DNA of 64,000 bases from Sphingomonas crocodyli (lineage in GTDB: Bacteria; Pseudomonadota; Alphaproteobacteria; Sphingomonadales; Sphingomonadaceae), in NCBI RefSeq assembly GCF_004005865.1, contig NZ_SACN01000001.1, positions 1,116,001 to 1,180,000 on the forward strand. The letters run 5' to 3'. Numbering within the stretch: the stretch's first letter is position 1; the number at the start of each line of letters is the position of its first letter. The position numbers and the translations under genes were made by a program. Below, piece after piece: positions 17,512 through 26,825 of this stretch. The notes beneath the pieces were generated by a model. The model was not told the DNA's origin. It ran no database searches and saw only the letters and a list, made by a program, of their open reading frames with translations.

Positions 17512-19388
17512 TGCGTTCTCTCCGCTGGCTTCGACAGAGGATTGGGGGCGGTCTGAGGCTGGTTCTGATACATGAAGGGCTGCGCCGCCTCGGTCGTGAC
17601 CGACGTGGTGACAGGCCCGACGCGATCGGACAGGGTGGCGAGGCGCGGCGTGATCAGGAACAGCCGCTCGGTATGGCCGCGCTGCTTGGAGCGGGTCTTG
17701 AACAGGTTGCCCAGCAGCGGGATATCGCCCAGCAGCGGCACCTTCGACACATTGTCGACATCGGCGTCGACCGTCATGCCGCCCAGCAGCAGGCTTTCGC
17801 CGTTGAGGACCATCGCCTGCGTGTTGACGGTCGATCGTTCGACGATCGGGATATTCTCGACCACCGATTCCGGGCTGATGCTGCCATCCTCGATCGCGAC
17901 GAGCACGCGGATGCGGGTCTGATCATGATCGCGGAAGACGTGCGGGTTGACGCGCAGGACGGTGCCCGCCGTCACGTTGAACAGATCGACCTCCTCACGG
18001 CCCGCGACACGGACGTAGAAGGTGCGGGTCCGATCGAAGATCGCCTCGACATTCGACAGGGTCATCACCTGCGGGCGCGATACGATGCGGGCGGCGCCCT
18101 TTTGCTCGAGCGCGGTGATGCGGCCGATGAACTGGCGCTGGTTGCCGATGATGGTGGAGATCGTCCCGCCATTGGCCGACGGGGTGATGTTGGTGACGTT
18201 GTCGCGGCGCGACGTGCCGGGTACGGGCAGCAGGCCCAGATCGCTGTCGGTGCCGTTGCCGAACAAGGCGCCGAAGCCGCCCGAACCGAAGCGCCAGTTG
18301 ATGCCCAGCTCGCGCATCTTGTCGATGTTGATGTCGATGATCGTGGCTTCGACCTCGACGAGCTGCGGCTCGACATCGAGAGCGCGGATCAGCGAGTCAT
18401 AGGCGTTCATCCGCTCGGGCACGTCGCGGACGATGACCGAGTTGGTATAGGGATTCGCCTCGATCCGGACGATGTCGGGCGACAGCGGCGATCCGCCGCC
18501 GTCCCCGCCGAAGCCGCCCGCGCCATAGCCGCCGGTGGCGTAATTCGGATCGCCCTGCGCGGGATAGATCCCGCCCGAGGGGAGGCCGAGGAACGGGGTC
18601 TGCTGCGCGTTCGGCGCGACCGAATTGAGGCCCAGCCCCTTGAGGCGCGGCATGCTCTGCCGCACCGGGCGCGAACCGAAGCTCAGCTGGTTGCCCGGAC
18701 GCTGATCGAGGACGAGATTCTGGATGATGTGGGCAAGGCCGGGCACGGTCACTTCGCGCCCGCCCGCACTGACGGTCGTATCCTCGGCCCGCGCATAGCG
18801 CAGGTAGAAGACACGGAATTCGAGCGACTGCGAGCCCGATGCGCCATAATCGAGATAGGCCGAGCGGCCGCTGCCACCAGCCGAGCCGGAGCCTTGAGCG
18901 AGCGCCTGCACCTGTTCGACGAAACGGGGCGTGCCGCTGGCCACCAGCGCGCCGTCGCCCGAGGCGCGGACGAGGTTGCGTTGATCGGCGAGCCGCTGGC
19001 TCTGCACCTGGCTGACGACGCGGGCGGCGGTGCCGCGGCCGACCGGCAGGGTCTGCACGGTCAGTTCATTGGCCGAGTAAACATAGACGGCGGCGCCGTC
19101 ATAATAGCCGACCAGGTTGAACGCCTTGGCGATGTCGCTGAAGATCTTGTTCGCGGTGCCGGTGAAGCTGCCGTTCACGGTGCCGGTCATGTTGCCGCTG
19201 GTGACGACGGGCTGGCCGACGCGCGAAAACAGATCGCGCACGAAGGCGGCGACGGGCTGGTCGCGCGCGACGATCGACACCTGCACGGCGGCCGAGGGGA
19301 GCGGCGCGGTGCTGGCCGGGGTCGCGAGGATGGCCGCGGCCATCGCGGCGGCGGCGGGCAACATCAAGGGGCGCTTGATCGATGGCAC
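17508..19388 (-). CDS. sctC: T3SS outer-membrane secretin SctC
   Basis: This 626-residue protein has an N-terminal signal peptide, N-domains with the FVRDLFSRVGQPVVTSGNMTG pattern, a NolW-like segment with LRYARAEDTTV, and the C-terminal secretin core (VEVEATIIDINIDKMRELGINW; SRPQVMTLSNVEAIFD; VPLLGDIPLLGNLFK). It forms the outer-membrane channel. The start is a GTG at 19388, giving a basic SIKRP n-region; an AGGAG lies about 12 bases upstream, and an internal ATG eight codons later is the alternative. No pilotin lipoprotein is recognisable nearby. Confidence 0.95.
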   Translation of the reverse strand: MPSIKRPLMLPAAAAMAAAILATPASTAPLPSAAVQVSIVARDQPVAAFVRDLFSRVGQPVVTSGNMTGTVNGSFTGTANKIFSDIAKAFNLVGYYDGAAVYVYSANELTVQTLPVGRGTAARVVSQVQSQRLADQRNLVRASGDGALVASGTPRFVEQVQALAQGSGSAGGSGRSAYLDYGASGSQSLEFRVFYLRYARAEDTTVSAGGREVTVPGLAHIIQNLVLDQRPGNQLSFGSRPVRQSMPRLKGLGLNSVAPNAQQTPFLGLPSGGIYPAQGDPNYATGGYGAGGFGGDGGGSPLSPDIVRIEANPYTNSVIVRDVPERMNAYDSLIRALDVEPQLVEVEATIIDINIDKMRELGINWRFGSGGFGALFGNGTDSDLGLLPVPGTSRRDNVTNITPSANGGTISTIIGNQRQFIGRITALEQKGAARIVSRPQVMTLSNVEAIFDRTRTFYVRVAGREEVDLFNVTAGTVLRVNPHVFRDHDQTRIRVLVAIEDGSISPESVVENIPIVERSTVNTQAMVLNGESLLLGGMTVDADVDNVSKVPLLGDIPLLGNLFKTRSKQRGHTERLFLITPRLATLSDRVGPVTTSVTTEAAQPFMYQNQPQTAPNPLSKPAERTQ

Positions 19389-19405
19389 GGGGGGTAAGTC
19401 TCCTG

Positions 19406-21385
19406 TTATTCCGCGGCGATGGCGGCCGGCTCAGACGGAAGCCCCCGCTGTGGCAGGCCGATTTCGCCGCGGACGTCGAAACGGACGGTCGTTGAAAGTT
19501 CGTTGAAGGCGAGCACGGGCAGATCGAACATCATCGGTTCGATCAGCTTGCGCATCGCGCGGCGCGCCTCGAACGAGGTGACGAGCACGTTGGCGCCCGT
19601 CTCGTTCGCGGTCTTCGCGATCGTTTCGATCAGCTCCTGCGCGATTTCGGGCTGCAGCGCGACGCGCTCGACCCCGTCGATGATCCGCGTCGCATCGCGC
19701 ACCATCGCCTCCAGCGCGGTCGACACGACCAAAGCGGCGATCATGCCGTCGCGGGCATAGGCATCGAGCAGATAGCGCTTGAGCGCGATGCGCGTGTAAT
19801 CGGCGATGCGGCCGGGATCGCGATCCTGCTGCGCGGCGGCGGTGATGCCCTCCAGCACGTCGCGCATGTTGCGGATCGGCACCTCTTCCTCGGCCAGGCG
19901 GCGGAGGATTTCGGCGACCTTGGCGGCGGGAACGGCGCGAACCGCCTCCTTGACCACTTCGGGATAATCGTCGCCGACGCGGTTGAGCAGGCCCACCGCC
20001 TCCTGCACGCCCAGGAACTGGGGCAGCTGGCGGCGCAGCAGCGATTCCACCGCAGGGACCATATCGACCTGCTGGATGCTCTCGCCGCCGCCGACCGCGA
20101 TCTCGAACACGAGCAGACGCCAGCCGCTCAGCGTCTCGCCATCGACGAAATGGATGGCGAGGCGGGGCAGGGGGACGCCGGTGCGATGCTGGAGCGCGTC
20201 GAGCATCGTGGAGAGCGAGGTGTTAAGCGCCTCGGCCTCCACCTCGACCGGACGGGCGCCGACTTCGAGGAGCAGCGGCACGACCGGCTTGGGCAGCGAC
20301 GGCGTCGCCACCTTGGTCGCCGGCTGTTCGGGCAGCTTGCGCAGCAGCGTGCGCTGGAGCGGGCCGGCGTGGCGGATGATGTAGGGCTGCAGCCGCGGAT
20401 GCATCGCTGCACCCGACACCATCAGCCCCGCGCCGAGCGCCAGGAACACCGCGATCGGGAAGCCGGGCACCAGCGCCATCAGCCACGCGATCGCGCCGAC
20501 GAAGATCAGCACGCGGGGATTGGCGGTCAGCTGGCTATGGATCGCCTGACCCAGATTGCTGTCTTTCTCCTCGTCGGTGGTGCGCGTGACCATCAGGCCC
20601 GCGGCCATCGCGCCGAGCAAAGCCGGGATCTGCGCGACCAGGCCTTCGCCGATCGTCAGGATCGAATATTTGTGGGTGGCGTCGCCCAGGCTCATGTCCT
20701 GCTGCATCACGCCGATCGTCAGGCCGCCGATCAGGTTGACGACGACGATCACGATCGAGGCGATGGCATCGCCCTTCACGAACTTCATCGCGCCGTCGAG
20801 GCTGCCGTGCAGCTTGCTTTCCTGCTCCAGCACCTTGCGGCGGCGGCGCGCCTCATCCTTGTCGATCAGGCCCGAGCGCAAGTCGCTGTCGATCGACAGC
20901 TGCTTGCCGGGCATCGAATCCAGACTGAATCGAGCCGCAACTTCCGCCACGCGCTCCGCCCCCTTCGCGATCACGATAAATTGCACGACCGTAATGATCA
21001 GGAAGACGACCAGACCGACCACAAGGTTCCCGCCCGCCACCATCGTGCCGAACGTCTGGATGATGTGGCCGGCATGCCCCTCGATCAGGATCATGCGCGT
21101 CGTCGCGATCGACAGCGACAGGCGGAACAGGGTGGAGACCAGCAGCACCGCGGGGAAGGACGAGAAATCCAGCGGCCCGCGAATGTAGAGCGTGTTGAGC
21201 AGCAACAGCACGCCGAAGGTGATGTTGATGCCCACCAGCATGTCGATGACGATCACCGGCATCGGCAGGATCATCAGCGCGACGATCGCGACGATGCCCG
21301 CGACCAATGCGAGATCGGCGAAGCGCGCGGACAGCTTCACTCGCGAGACGACTTCGCTCGAAGCCAGATAGCGTTCGACGCTCAT
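19406..21385 (-). CDS. sctV: T3SS export gate protein SctV
   Basis: A 659-residue FHIPEP-family protein with an N-terminal membrane part (ALMILPMPVIVIDMLVGINITFGVLLLLNTLYI; the RFSLDSMPGKQLSIDSDLRSG FHIPEP loop) and a C-terminal cytosolic domain from about residue 350 that forms the nonameric ring receiving substrates. Length is near the family norm. A GAGGAG site lies six bases before the ATG. It follows the lytic transglycosylase by 10 bases and precedes sctC by 17, so it is in the long minus-strand operon. Confidence 0.96.
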   Translation of the reverse strand: MSVERYLASSEVVSRVKLSARFADLALVAGIVAIVALMILPMPVIVIDMLVGINITFGVLLLLNTLYIRGPLDFSSFPAVLLVSTLFRLSLSIATTRMILIEGHAGHIIQTFGTMVAGGNLVVGLVVFLIITVVQFIVIAKGAERVAEVAARFSLDSMPGKQLSIDSDLRSGLIDKDEARRRRKVLEQESKLHGSLDGAMKFVKGDAIASIVIVVVNLIGGLTIGVMQQDMSLGDATHKYSILTIGEGLVAQIPALLGAMAAGLMVTRTTDEEKDSNLGQAIHSQLTANPRVLIFVGAIAWLMALVPGFPIAVFLALGAGLMVSGAAMHPRLQPYIIRHAGPLQRTLLRKLPEQPATKVATPSLPKPVVPLLLEVGARPVEVEAEALNTSLSTMLDALQHRTGVPLPRLAIHFVDGETLSGWRLLVFEIAVGGGESIQQVDMVPAVESLLRRQLPQFLGVQEAVGLLNRVGDDYPEVVKEAVRAVPAAKVAEILRRLAEEEVPIRNMRDVLEGITAAAQQDRDPGRIADYTRIALKRYLLDAYARDGMIAALVVSTALEAMVRDATRIIDGVERVALQPEIAQELIETIAKTANETGANVLVTSFEARRAMRKLIEPMMFDLPVLAFNELSTTVRFDVRGEIGLPQRGLPSEPAAIAAE

Positions 21386-21395
21386 GGATCGCTCC

Positions 21396-22088
21396 TCAGC
21401 GGGTGGCCGTGGTTGCGGTTCGGCTGGCGATGTAGGTGCCCATCACCTGCCCGACATAAGCGCGGGTCTCGCGATAGGCGGGGATGCGCATGCCGGCCTT
21501 CGTCACCGCGCCCGGCCCGGCATTGTACGCCGCGACGATCAGGGGGACGTTGTTGCCCAGCTTGTACTGCAGCGTCTTGAGGTAGCGCGCGCCGGTATCG
21601 AGCGCGAGCGCCGGATCGACCAGCAGCTGGCTGGGATCGGCGACGCCCATGCTGCGCGCGGTGGCGGGCATGACCTGCATCAGGCCCAGCGCGCCCTTGT
21701 GCGAGACGGCGTTCAGCTTGCCGCCCGATTCGGCGCGGACCATCGCGGCGAGCAGTGCCGGATCGATGCGGTGGCGCGCGGCGACCTGGCGGATCAGATG
21801 CGTGGTCGGCGCGGCGCGATAGGGGGTGGGGGCATAAGCGTGGGCGGACTTGCCGGCTGGCATGCTGATCGACACCGATCGGGGCATGTCCATCAGGCTG
21901 GCGGACGCCTGTTCAACGCCCGATGAACCCCCGCAAAGCGCCGCGGCCTCGCCAAATTTCGCGGAGATGCCGGTGGTGCCACAATCCGCTGCCTGGGCAG
22001 CGGATGAGCAGAAGATCAGGGAAAGTAAAAAACCCTTCGCTTTATTGCGAATATCGATCTTTCCGGGGGCACCGCAATCCATACGCAT
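21396..22088 (-). CDS. Lytic transglycosylase of the T3SS operon
   Basis: The 230-residue protein has a signal-like hydrophobic N-terminus (GFLLSLIFCSSAAQA), then an SLT domain from about residue 95 with the catalytic glutamate in AMVRAESGG (Glu120), the GLMQVMPATA motif and AYNAGPGAV. Specialised enzymes of this kind open the peptidoglycan so that an injectisome can cross it. It is the first gene of the long sct operon, with AGGAG six bases before its ATG. Four or five cysteines and a 60-residue linker precede the catalytic domain. Confidence 0.88.
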   Translation of the reverse strand: MRMDCGAPGKIDIRNKAKGFLLSLIFCSSAAQAADCGTTGISAKFGEAAALCGGSSGVEQASASLMDMPRSVSISMPAGKSAHAYAPTPYRAAPTTHLIRQVAARHRIDPALLAAMVRAESGGKLNAVSHKGALGLMQVMPATARSMGVADPSQLLVDPALALDTGARYLKTLQYKLGNNVPLIVAAYNAGPGAVTKAGMRIPAYRETRAYVGQVMGTYIASRTATTATR

Positions 22089-22592
22089 ACACCGCTCCTG
22101 ATACGCACCTATACGTCCCCCTGGGGGTAGTATTGTTCTCGTCAGTTATCGCGGGTCCAGCGATCCGGGTCTCTCGTCCGGCCCTAAAAGCCTACGGATA
22201 CAAAGCAGCAATGCAACCCAAAAAAATGAACGGTTTATCGCAGATTTCGGCCGATCCAACACGCTATCCGCTCATTTCATCGTGAAATGTATCCGAGCGC
22301 ACAAAAGCACGGAACCTCAATAAGTTCGGGAATTTAAGCCCGGAATTTGGGGTGGAATCGCATGATTCGGGACAGTTCCATGAAATTATTGTGACGGCCA
22401 ACTAATTGACTTGGTTTTTGGAACTTTTGATAATCAAGGCTGTTTGATGGCCTGAGTGGGTCCGGTTATCAGATGCAACCTGTTCGGTCTTTTATAGGCC
22501 GGATGGGAAGCCTTATGGGTTGTTTAGCGTCCGGCAGCGTAGCGGGGCGGCCTTTCTGAAGGTCGCTTCGGTGTTGTTGCTGGGAGAGGCCG
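22089..22592. promoter_or_regulatory. Divergent promoter region between the two sct operons
   Basis: This 504-base gene-free stretch is visibly richer in A and T than its neighbours and must hold promoters for both sct operons. For the sctU side, TTGACT (22406-22411), 17 bases and GATAAT (22429-22434) make a sigma-70-like promoter. Near the transglycosylase end is the small inverted repeat TCCCCCTGGGGGTA. The TARTCR-N3-CGAYTA element found before the accessory units was not seen here. Confidence 0.5.
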
Positions 22593-23747
22593 GTGGCCGA
22601 CAAGAATGACGGTGGCGACAAGACGGAGCTGCCGACACAGAAGCGGCTGGACGACGCGCGCAAGAAGGGCGACGTCGCCAAGTCCAAAGACCTGACGTCG
22701 ACCGCGACTCTGTTCGCCTGGCTGCTCGTCCTGCTGTTCGGCAGCGGGATTGCCGCGGGGCGGATCGGATCGCTGTTCGAGGACGGCTTCGCGATGATTT
22801 CGCGCGGCGATCCCTTTCCCCATGCTGTCGGTCAACTGGGCTGGAGCGCGTTTCTCGCGCTGCTCGTCATCACCGGCCTTGCGATGATCCCGGCGTCGAT
22901 CGTCGGTGTGCTGACCGAGTTCCTGCAGGCCGGCGGCGTCTTCACCTTCGAAAAGCTCAAGCCCTCGCTCGACAAGATGAACCCGATGGAAGGGTTCAAG
23001 CGGATGTTCAGCCTCGATAATCTGGTCGAGCTGGCGAAGACGATGGCCAAGGCGATCCTGATCGCGGGCGTCACCTTCCTGGTGCTGCGCGGATCGCTGG
23101 CCGAGATCATCGAAAAGACCGGGCCGATGCTGTTGCCCACCGCCGAGACCGACGGGCGCGGCGCGGCGGCGGCGGTGATCGCCTATACCGGCAACATCAC
23201 CCGATCGGTCCTGCTGTGGACCTTCGGTACCTTCGTGATGGTCGCCGTGCTCGACATGGCGTGGCAGCGGCACAGCTACATCAAGAAGATGAAGATGAGC
23301 ATGCGCGACATACGCGACGAGGTGAAGGAGAATGAGGGCGACCCCCTCATCAAATCCAACCGCCGCCAGCTTCATCAGGAATGGGCCGAGCAGAATGCGG
23401 TGGGCGCGGCGCGCAACGCCAACGTCCTCGTCACCAACCCGACGCACCTCGCGATCGCGATCGATTATGATCCCGAAAGCTGCCCCGTCCCCGTGATGAC
23501 CGGCAAGGGTGAAGGCCCGCTGGCGCAGGCGATGCGCGAGGCGGCGGAGGAGGAAGGGGTGCCGATCGTCCGCTATGTCGAGGTCGCGCGCGGCCTCTAC
23601 GAACATGGCGCGGTGGACGAGGTGATCCCGCGCGACATGTTCGATGCGATCGCCCAGATCATCCTGTGGGCCCAGAAAGTTCGCGACGAAGGCGGCCCGC
23701 GCACCACTGACATGACCAAAGATCCCACGCTGGCGATGGAGGCCTGA
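22593..23747 (+). CDS. sctU: T3SS substrate-specificity switch protein SctU
   Basis: This 384-residue protein has the FlhB/YscU layout: a basic N-terminus (TELPTQKRLDDARKKGDVAKSKDL), four membrane segments and a cytosolic domain with the autocleavage motif NPTH at residues 272-275. Cleavage between N and P lets the system change from early to late substrates, with SctP as partner. The start is GTG after GGGAGAGG. It opens the plus-strand sct operon. The C-terminal tail (about 30 residues after the core) is slightly longer than usual. Confidence 0.95.
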   Translation: MADKNDGGDKTELPTQKRLDDARKKGDVAKSKDLTSTATLFAWLLVLLFGSGIAAGRIGSLFEDGFAMISRGDPFPHAVGQLGWSAFLALLVITGLAMIPASIVGVLTEFLQAGGVFTFEKLKPSLDKMNPMEGFKRMFSLDNLVELAKTMAKAILIAGVTFLVLRGSLAEIIEKTGPMLLPTAETDGRGAAAAVIAYTGNITRSVLLWTFGTFVMVAVLDMAWQRHSYIKKMKMSMRDIRDEVKENEGDPLIKSNRRQLHQEWAEQNAVGAARNANVLVTNPTHLAIAIDYDPESCPVPVMTGKGEGPLAQAMREAAEEEGVPIVRYVEVARGLYEHGAVDEVIPRDMFDAIAQIILWAQKVRDEGGPRTTDMTKDPTLAMEA

Positions 23748-23750
23748 CCC

Positions 23751-24095
23751 TTGGATTCGACGATCGGCACCGCGATTTCCGGACTGCTCGGCACGATCAT
23801 CGCTCTGGCGATCGTGCTGGGGATTGCGTGGTTCGTGCTGAAGGCGATGCGCCAGTGGCAGGATCGCGGGATCGGCCGGCGACCGGGCGAACCCGACCGT
23901 CAACTCCGCTTCATTCGCGCCTTGCCCGTCGGCCAGCGCGAGCGCGTGATGCTGATCGAGGCCGAGGGGGAGGTGATGCTGATCGGCGTCGCCACCGGAT
24001 CGGTCCGCCTGCTTCGGAATTGGGGGAAAGAGGGGGCGCCTCTGACACCAACCGACCTGCCGGAAGGGCAGGCAGATCCGGGAGCGCACCCATGA
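23751..24095 (+). CDS. FliO-like export apparatus assembly protein
   Basis: A 114-residue protein with one N-terminal membrane helix (AISGLLGTIIALAIVLGIAWFVLKA) and a small beta domain with LPVGQRERVMLIEAEGEVMLIGVATGSVRLL, which is the FliO pattern. In flagella FliO helps build the FliP (SctR) ring. Canonical injectisomes lack a recognised FliO, so its presence between sctU and sctQ, upstream of sctR, is notable. The start is TTG, eight bases after GGAGG, and the gene overlaps sctQ by ATGA. Family identification is by motif and topology only. Confidence 0.72.
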   Translation: MDSTIGTAISGLLGTIIALAIVLGIAWFVLKAMRQWQDRGIGRRPGEPDRQLRFIRALPVGQRERVMLIEAEGEVMLIGVATGSVRLLRNWGKEGAPLTPTDLPEGQADPGAHP

Positions 24096-25108
24096 ACGCC
24101 CGACCATCGTCGATCCGACAACGCCTGCCCGCCTTGCGCCGCGACCATGCCGAGGCGCAAACCGGCCTGATCGCCGCGCTCAACAATCGCGAGATCGACG
24201 ATCTGCGCATTTCGGCGCGGATGGCGGGCGGGCGCGATCTGCGCGCGGCGACGGTGTGGATCCGCTTCGACACGCGGATCGGATCTCTGCTGGTCGCCCC
24301 GCTGCTGGTCGACAACCAGCTCGCCCGGATGACGAATGGGGAGGGGGCGCCCGACGGGATCGCATCCGCCGCGACGCTCGGCCGGATCGAAAATCTGGTG
24401 GCGGCGGCCGAACGGATCTTCGCGCTGGAACTGCACCCGGCGGGCCTCGTCACCGATCTTGAGGGCGATCTGGTGATCATCCGGCTCGACGCGCTCGATC
24501 GATCGGGCACGCTGCGCCACCGCCTGCTGATCGCGACGCCACCGGGTGTCGAGATCGAGCCGCTGCCGCTGCCGATCGATCTGCCGCCGCTGATCGGCGG
24601 GCTCGCGCTGCGATGGACCGCGCGGATCGATGCGCTGCCGATCGCCGCCGCACGGCTGAGCACGATCGGGCGCGGCGACTTCATTCTGTTGGGGCTCGGG
24701 CCGCTTGTCGCCCGGCTCTACCTTCCGGGGAGAAACGATCGCGCGACCGCGACGATCGAATTGAAAAAGGGGTTCGCAACCTTGGGAAATGACCCACAGC
24801 AGGGGAATGCCAACGTGTCTGACCGGACCTACATGACCGATGCCGATGCGCCCGGCACGCCGTCTGGCGCGGGCGACTGGGCCAGCATCCGCGTAGCCAC
24901 CACGATCGAGTTCGACGGCAACGGGCTGACCGCAGCCGAGATGGCGACATTGGGCAAGGGCAGCGTGCTGCCGCTGCCCATTGCGGGCGGGACATTGCCC
25001 GTGCGCGTCATCGCGGGCGGCGCCGTGATCGCCGATGGCGAACTGGTCGCGGTGGGGGAGGGCTATGGCGTCCTCGTCACCGCCGTTCGGGCCGGCGATG
25101 CGGGCTGA
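24092..25108 (+). CDS. sctQ: T3SS sorting-platform (C-ring) protein SctQ
   Basis: This 338-residue protein ends with a SpoA (surface presentation of antigens) domain: VATTIEFDGNGLTAAEMATLG...VRVIAGGAVIADGELVAVGEGYGVLV (about 268-336). The N-terminal part is the diverged YscQ/HrcQ region. SctQ forms the cytosolic pods with SctK and SctL. The ATG overlaps the preceding stop; earlier in-frame sequence lies inside the FliO-like gene. A candidate internal start is the GTG at 24815 preceded by AGGGGA, which would give a separate C-terminal SpoA product as known in other systems. Confidence 0.85.
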   Translation: MNARPSSIRQRLPALRRDHAEAQTGLIAALNNREIDDLRISARMAGGRDLRAATVWIRFDTRIGSLLVAPLLVDNQLARMTNGEGAPDGIASAATLGRIENLVAAAERIFALELHPAGLVTDLEGDLVIIRLDALDRSGTLRHRLLIATPPGVEIEPLPLPIDLPPLIGGLALRWTARIDALPIAAARLSTIGRGDFILLGLGPLVARLYLPGRNDRATATIELKKGFATLGNDPQQGNANVSDRTYMTDADAPGTPSGAGDWASIRVATTIEFDGNGLTAAEMATLGKGSVLPLPIAGGTLPVRVIAGGAVIADGELVAVGEGYGVLVTAVRAGDAG

Positions 25109-25113
25109 CGCGG

Positions 25114-25770
25114 ATGGACCTGTCCACCTTCACGCCGGGCTCCGCCCTCGTCGTCGTCATCGCGCTGGCGATCGCGCCCTTCTTCGCGGTGATGGTGACG
25201 TCGTTCACCAAGATCGTCGTCACGCTGAGCCTGCTGCGCAACGCGCTGGGCCTGCAGCAGGTGCCGCCGAACATCGTCATCAATGGCCTGTCGCTGATCC
25301 TGTCGCTCTACGTCATGTATCCGGTCGGGCAGCAGATGCAGGCCGCCGTGATCAGCAATCCCGCGCAGGAGGTGGGGACCGAAAGCAAGCTGATGGCCGC
25401 GATGGATGCGGGCAAGGAGCCTTTGCGCGACTTCCTGCTCAAGCATAGCGACCCCAAGGAGCGGACCTTCTTCCTCAAGACCGCGCAGCGCGTCGGCAAC
25501 CCCGATCGCGCGGCCGAGATGAGCGAGCAGGACTTCGTCGTCGTCATCCCCAGCTTCGTGGTGAAGGAACTGTCGCTGGCGTTCCAGATCGGCTTCCTGA
25601 TCTTCCTGCCCTTCCTCGTCATCGATCTCGTCATCTCGAACATATTGCTGGCGATGGGGATGATGATGCTGTCACCCACGACGATATCCTTGCCGTTCAA
25701 GCTGTTGTTGTTCGTTCTGGTCGATGGCTGGGTGAAGCTCTCGCACGGCTTGGTGCTGTCCTATGTGTAG
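25114..25770 (+). CDS. sctR: T3SS export gate protein SctR
   Basis: A 218-residue FliP/YscR family protein with four membrane helices and the hallmark motifs FTKIVVTLSLLRNALGLQQVPPN, the conserved periplasmic segment, and FLIFLPFLVIDLVISNILLAMGM. Five copies form the core pore with SctS and SctT. It follows sctQ by five bases and precedes sctS by 12. Confidence 0.96.
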   Translation: MDLSTFTPGSALVVVIALAIAPFFAVMVTSFTKIVVTLSLLRNALGLQQVPPNIVINGLSLILSLYVMYPVGQQMQAAVISNPAQEVGTESKLMAAMDAGKEPLRDFLLKHSDPKERTFFLKTAQRVGNPDRAAEMSEQDFVVVIPSFVVKELSLAFQIGFLIFLPFLVIDLVISNILLAMGMMMLSPTTISLPFKLLLFVLVDGWVKLSHGLVLSYV

Positions 25771-25782
25771 CGGAGAGCGGCC

Positions 25783-26052
25783 ATGAACGGCGATTTCGTC
25801 GCGCTGACCAACGATGCGCTCTGGCTGGTGCTGATCCTGTCGGCGCCGCCGATCATCGTCGCGTCGGTCGCGGGCCTGTTGGTCGCGATCGTCCAGGCGG
25901 CGACGCAGATCCAGGAACAGACGCTGCAATATACGGTGAAGTTTTTCGCGATCGTGGTGACGTTGTTCATCACCGCGTCGCTGCTCGCATCGTCACTCTA
26001 TCGGTTCAGCGATCGGGTGTTCACTGAATTTCCGGCAATGATCCGCCGATGA
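25783..26052 (+). CDS. sctS: T3SS export gate protein SctS
   Basis: An 89-residue FliQ/YscS protein of two membrane helices with LVLILSAPPIIVASVAGLLVAIVQAATQIQEQTL, the strongly conserved helix-loop region, and a second helix (FFAIVVTLFITASLLASSL). Normal family length. It overlaps sctT by four bases. Confidence 0.95.
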   Translation: MNGDFVALTNDALWLVLILSAPPIIVASVAGLLVAIVQAATQIQEQTLQYTVKFFAIVVTLFITASLLASSLYRFSDRVFTEFPAMIRR

Positions 26053-26825
26053 ATGGATGGGCCGATCAGGTTCTGTTGCTTGGCGTGTCGACCGCGCGGA
26101 TCGCGGTGGCGTTCCTGATGCTGCCGATGTTCGCGAGCGAGACGGTGCCCCCGCTCGTCCGCAATTCGATCTTCATTTCGCTCGGTCTCGTCAGCCTGTC
26201 GCTCCAGCCGCCGCTCGATATCGCGACGATCGGGGCGGAACGCTGGGCGGGCATCTTCGCGAAGGAGGCTTTCGTCGGCCTGGTCATTGGGTTCTTCTTC
26301 GGATCGGTGCTGTGGGCGTTGGAAGCCGCCGGGCAGATCATCGATACCAAGGTGGGGGCGACGATGGCGCAGATCGTCGATCCGCTGTCGGGGCATCAGA
26401 CCTCGCTCAACGGCGCGTTCCTCGGGCGGCTCGCGAACCTGGTCTTCATCTTTTCGGGTGGGTTGTCGCTGGTCGTGCGCGTGATCATCGAAAGCTATGC
26501 GATCTGGCCGATCGCCGCGCCGATGCCGACGCTCGATCCGCGCGGCGTGATGCTGTTCGAGGCGGAGTTCGGACGGCTGATGGTGCTGGCCACTTTGTTC
26601 GCGGCGCCGGTGCTGACGGTGCTGTTCCTGATCGACGCGGGGTTGGGCCTGATGAACCGCTTCGCGCAGCAGCTGAACGTCTTCACGATGTCGATGTCGA
26701 TCAAGGCGCTTGCCGCGACGGCGGTGATCCTGCTGCTGCTCGGTAGCTATGTCGGCGCGATCGTGCGCGACATCGCCAGCCGACCGGCGGTGCTGATCGA
26801 ACTGATGAAGGCGTTCGATCCATGA
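26049..26825 (+). CDS. sctT: T3SS export gate protein SctT
   Basis: A 258-residue FliR/YscT membrane protein with the family motifs ARIAVAFLMLPMFASETVPPLVRN, EAFVGLVIGFFFGSVLWALEAAGQIIDTKVGATMAQIVDP and a C-terminal LIDAGLGLMNRFAQQLNVF. It completes the R5S4T1 core. It overlaps sctS before it and the LuxR-type gene after it by four bases each. Confidence 0.95.
   Translation: MNGWADQVLLLGVSTARIAVAFLMLPMFASETVPPLVRNSIFISLGLVSLSLQPPLDIATIGAERWAGIFAKEAFVGLVIGFFFGSVLWALEAAGQIIDTKVGATMAQIVDPLSGHQTSLNGAFLGRLANLVFIFSGGLSLVVRVIIESYAIWPIAAPMPTLDPRGVMLFEAEFGRLMVLATLFAAPVLTVLFLIDAGLGLMNRFAQQLNVFTMSMSIKALAATAVILLLLGSYVGAIVRDIASRPAVLIELMKAFDP

Noticed and set aside
11315..26825. Flagellar export system
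   Set aside because: The secretin SctC, lipoprotein SctJ, inner rod and needle genes are present, and no flagellin, hook, rod or motor genes are seen; the FliO-like gene alone does not make it flagellar.
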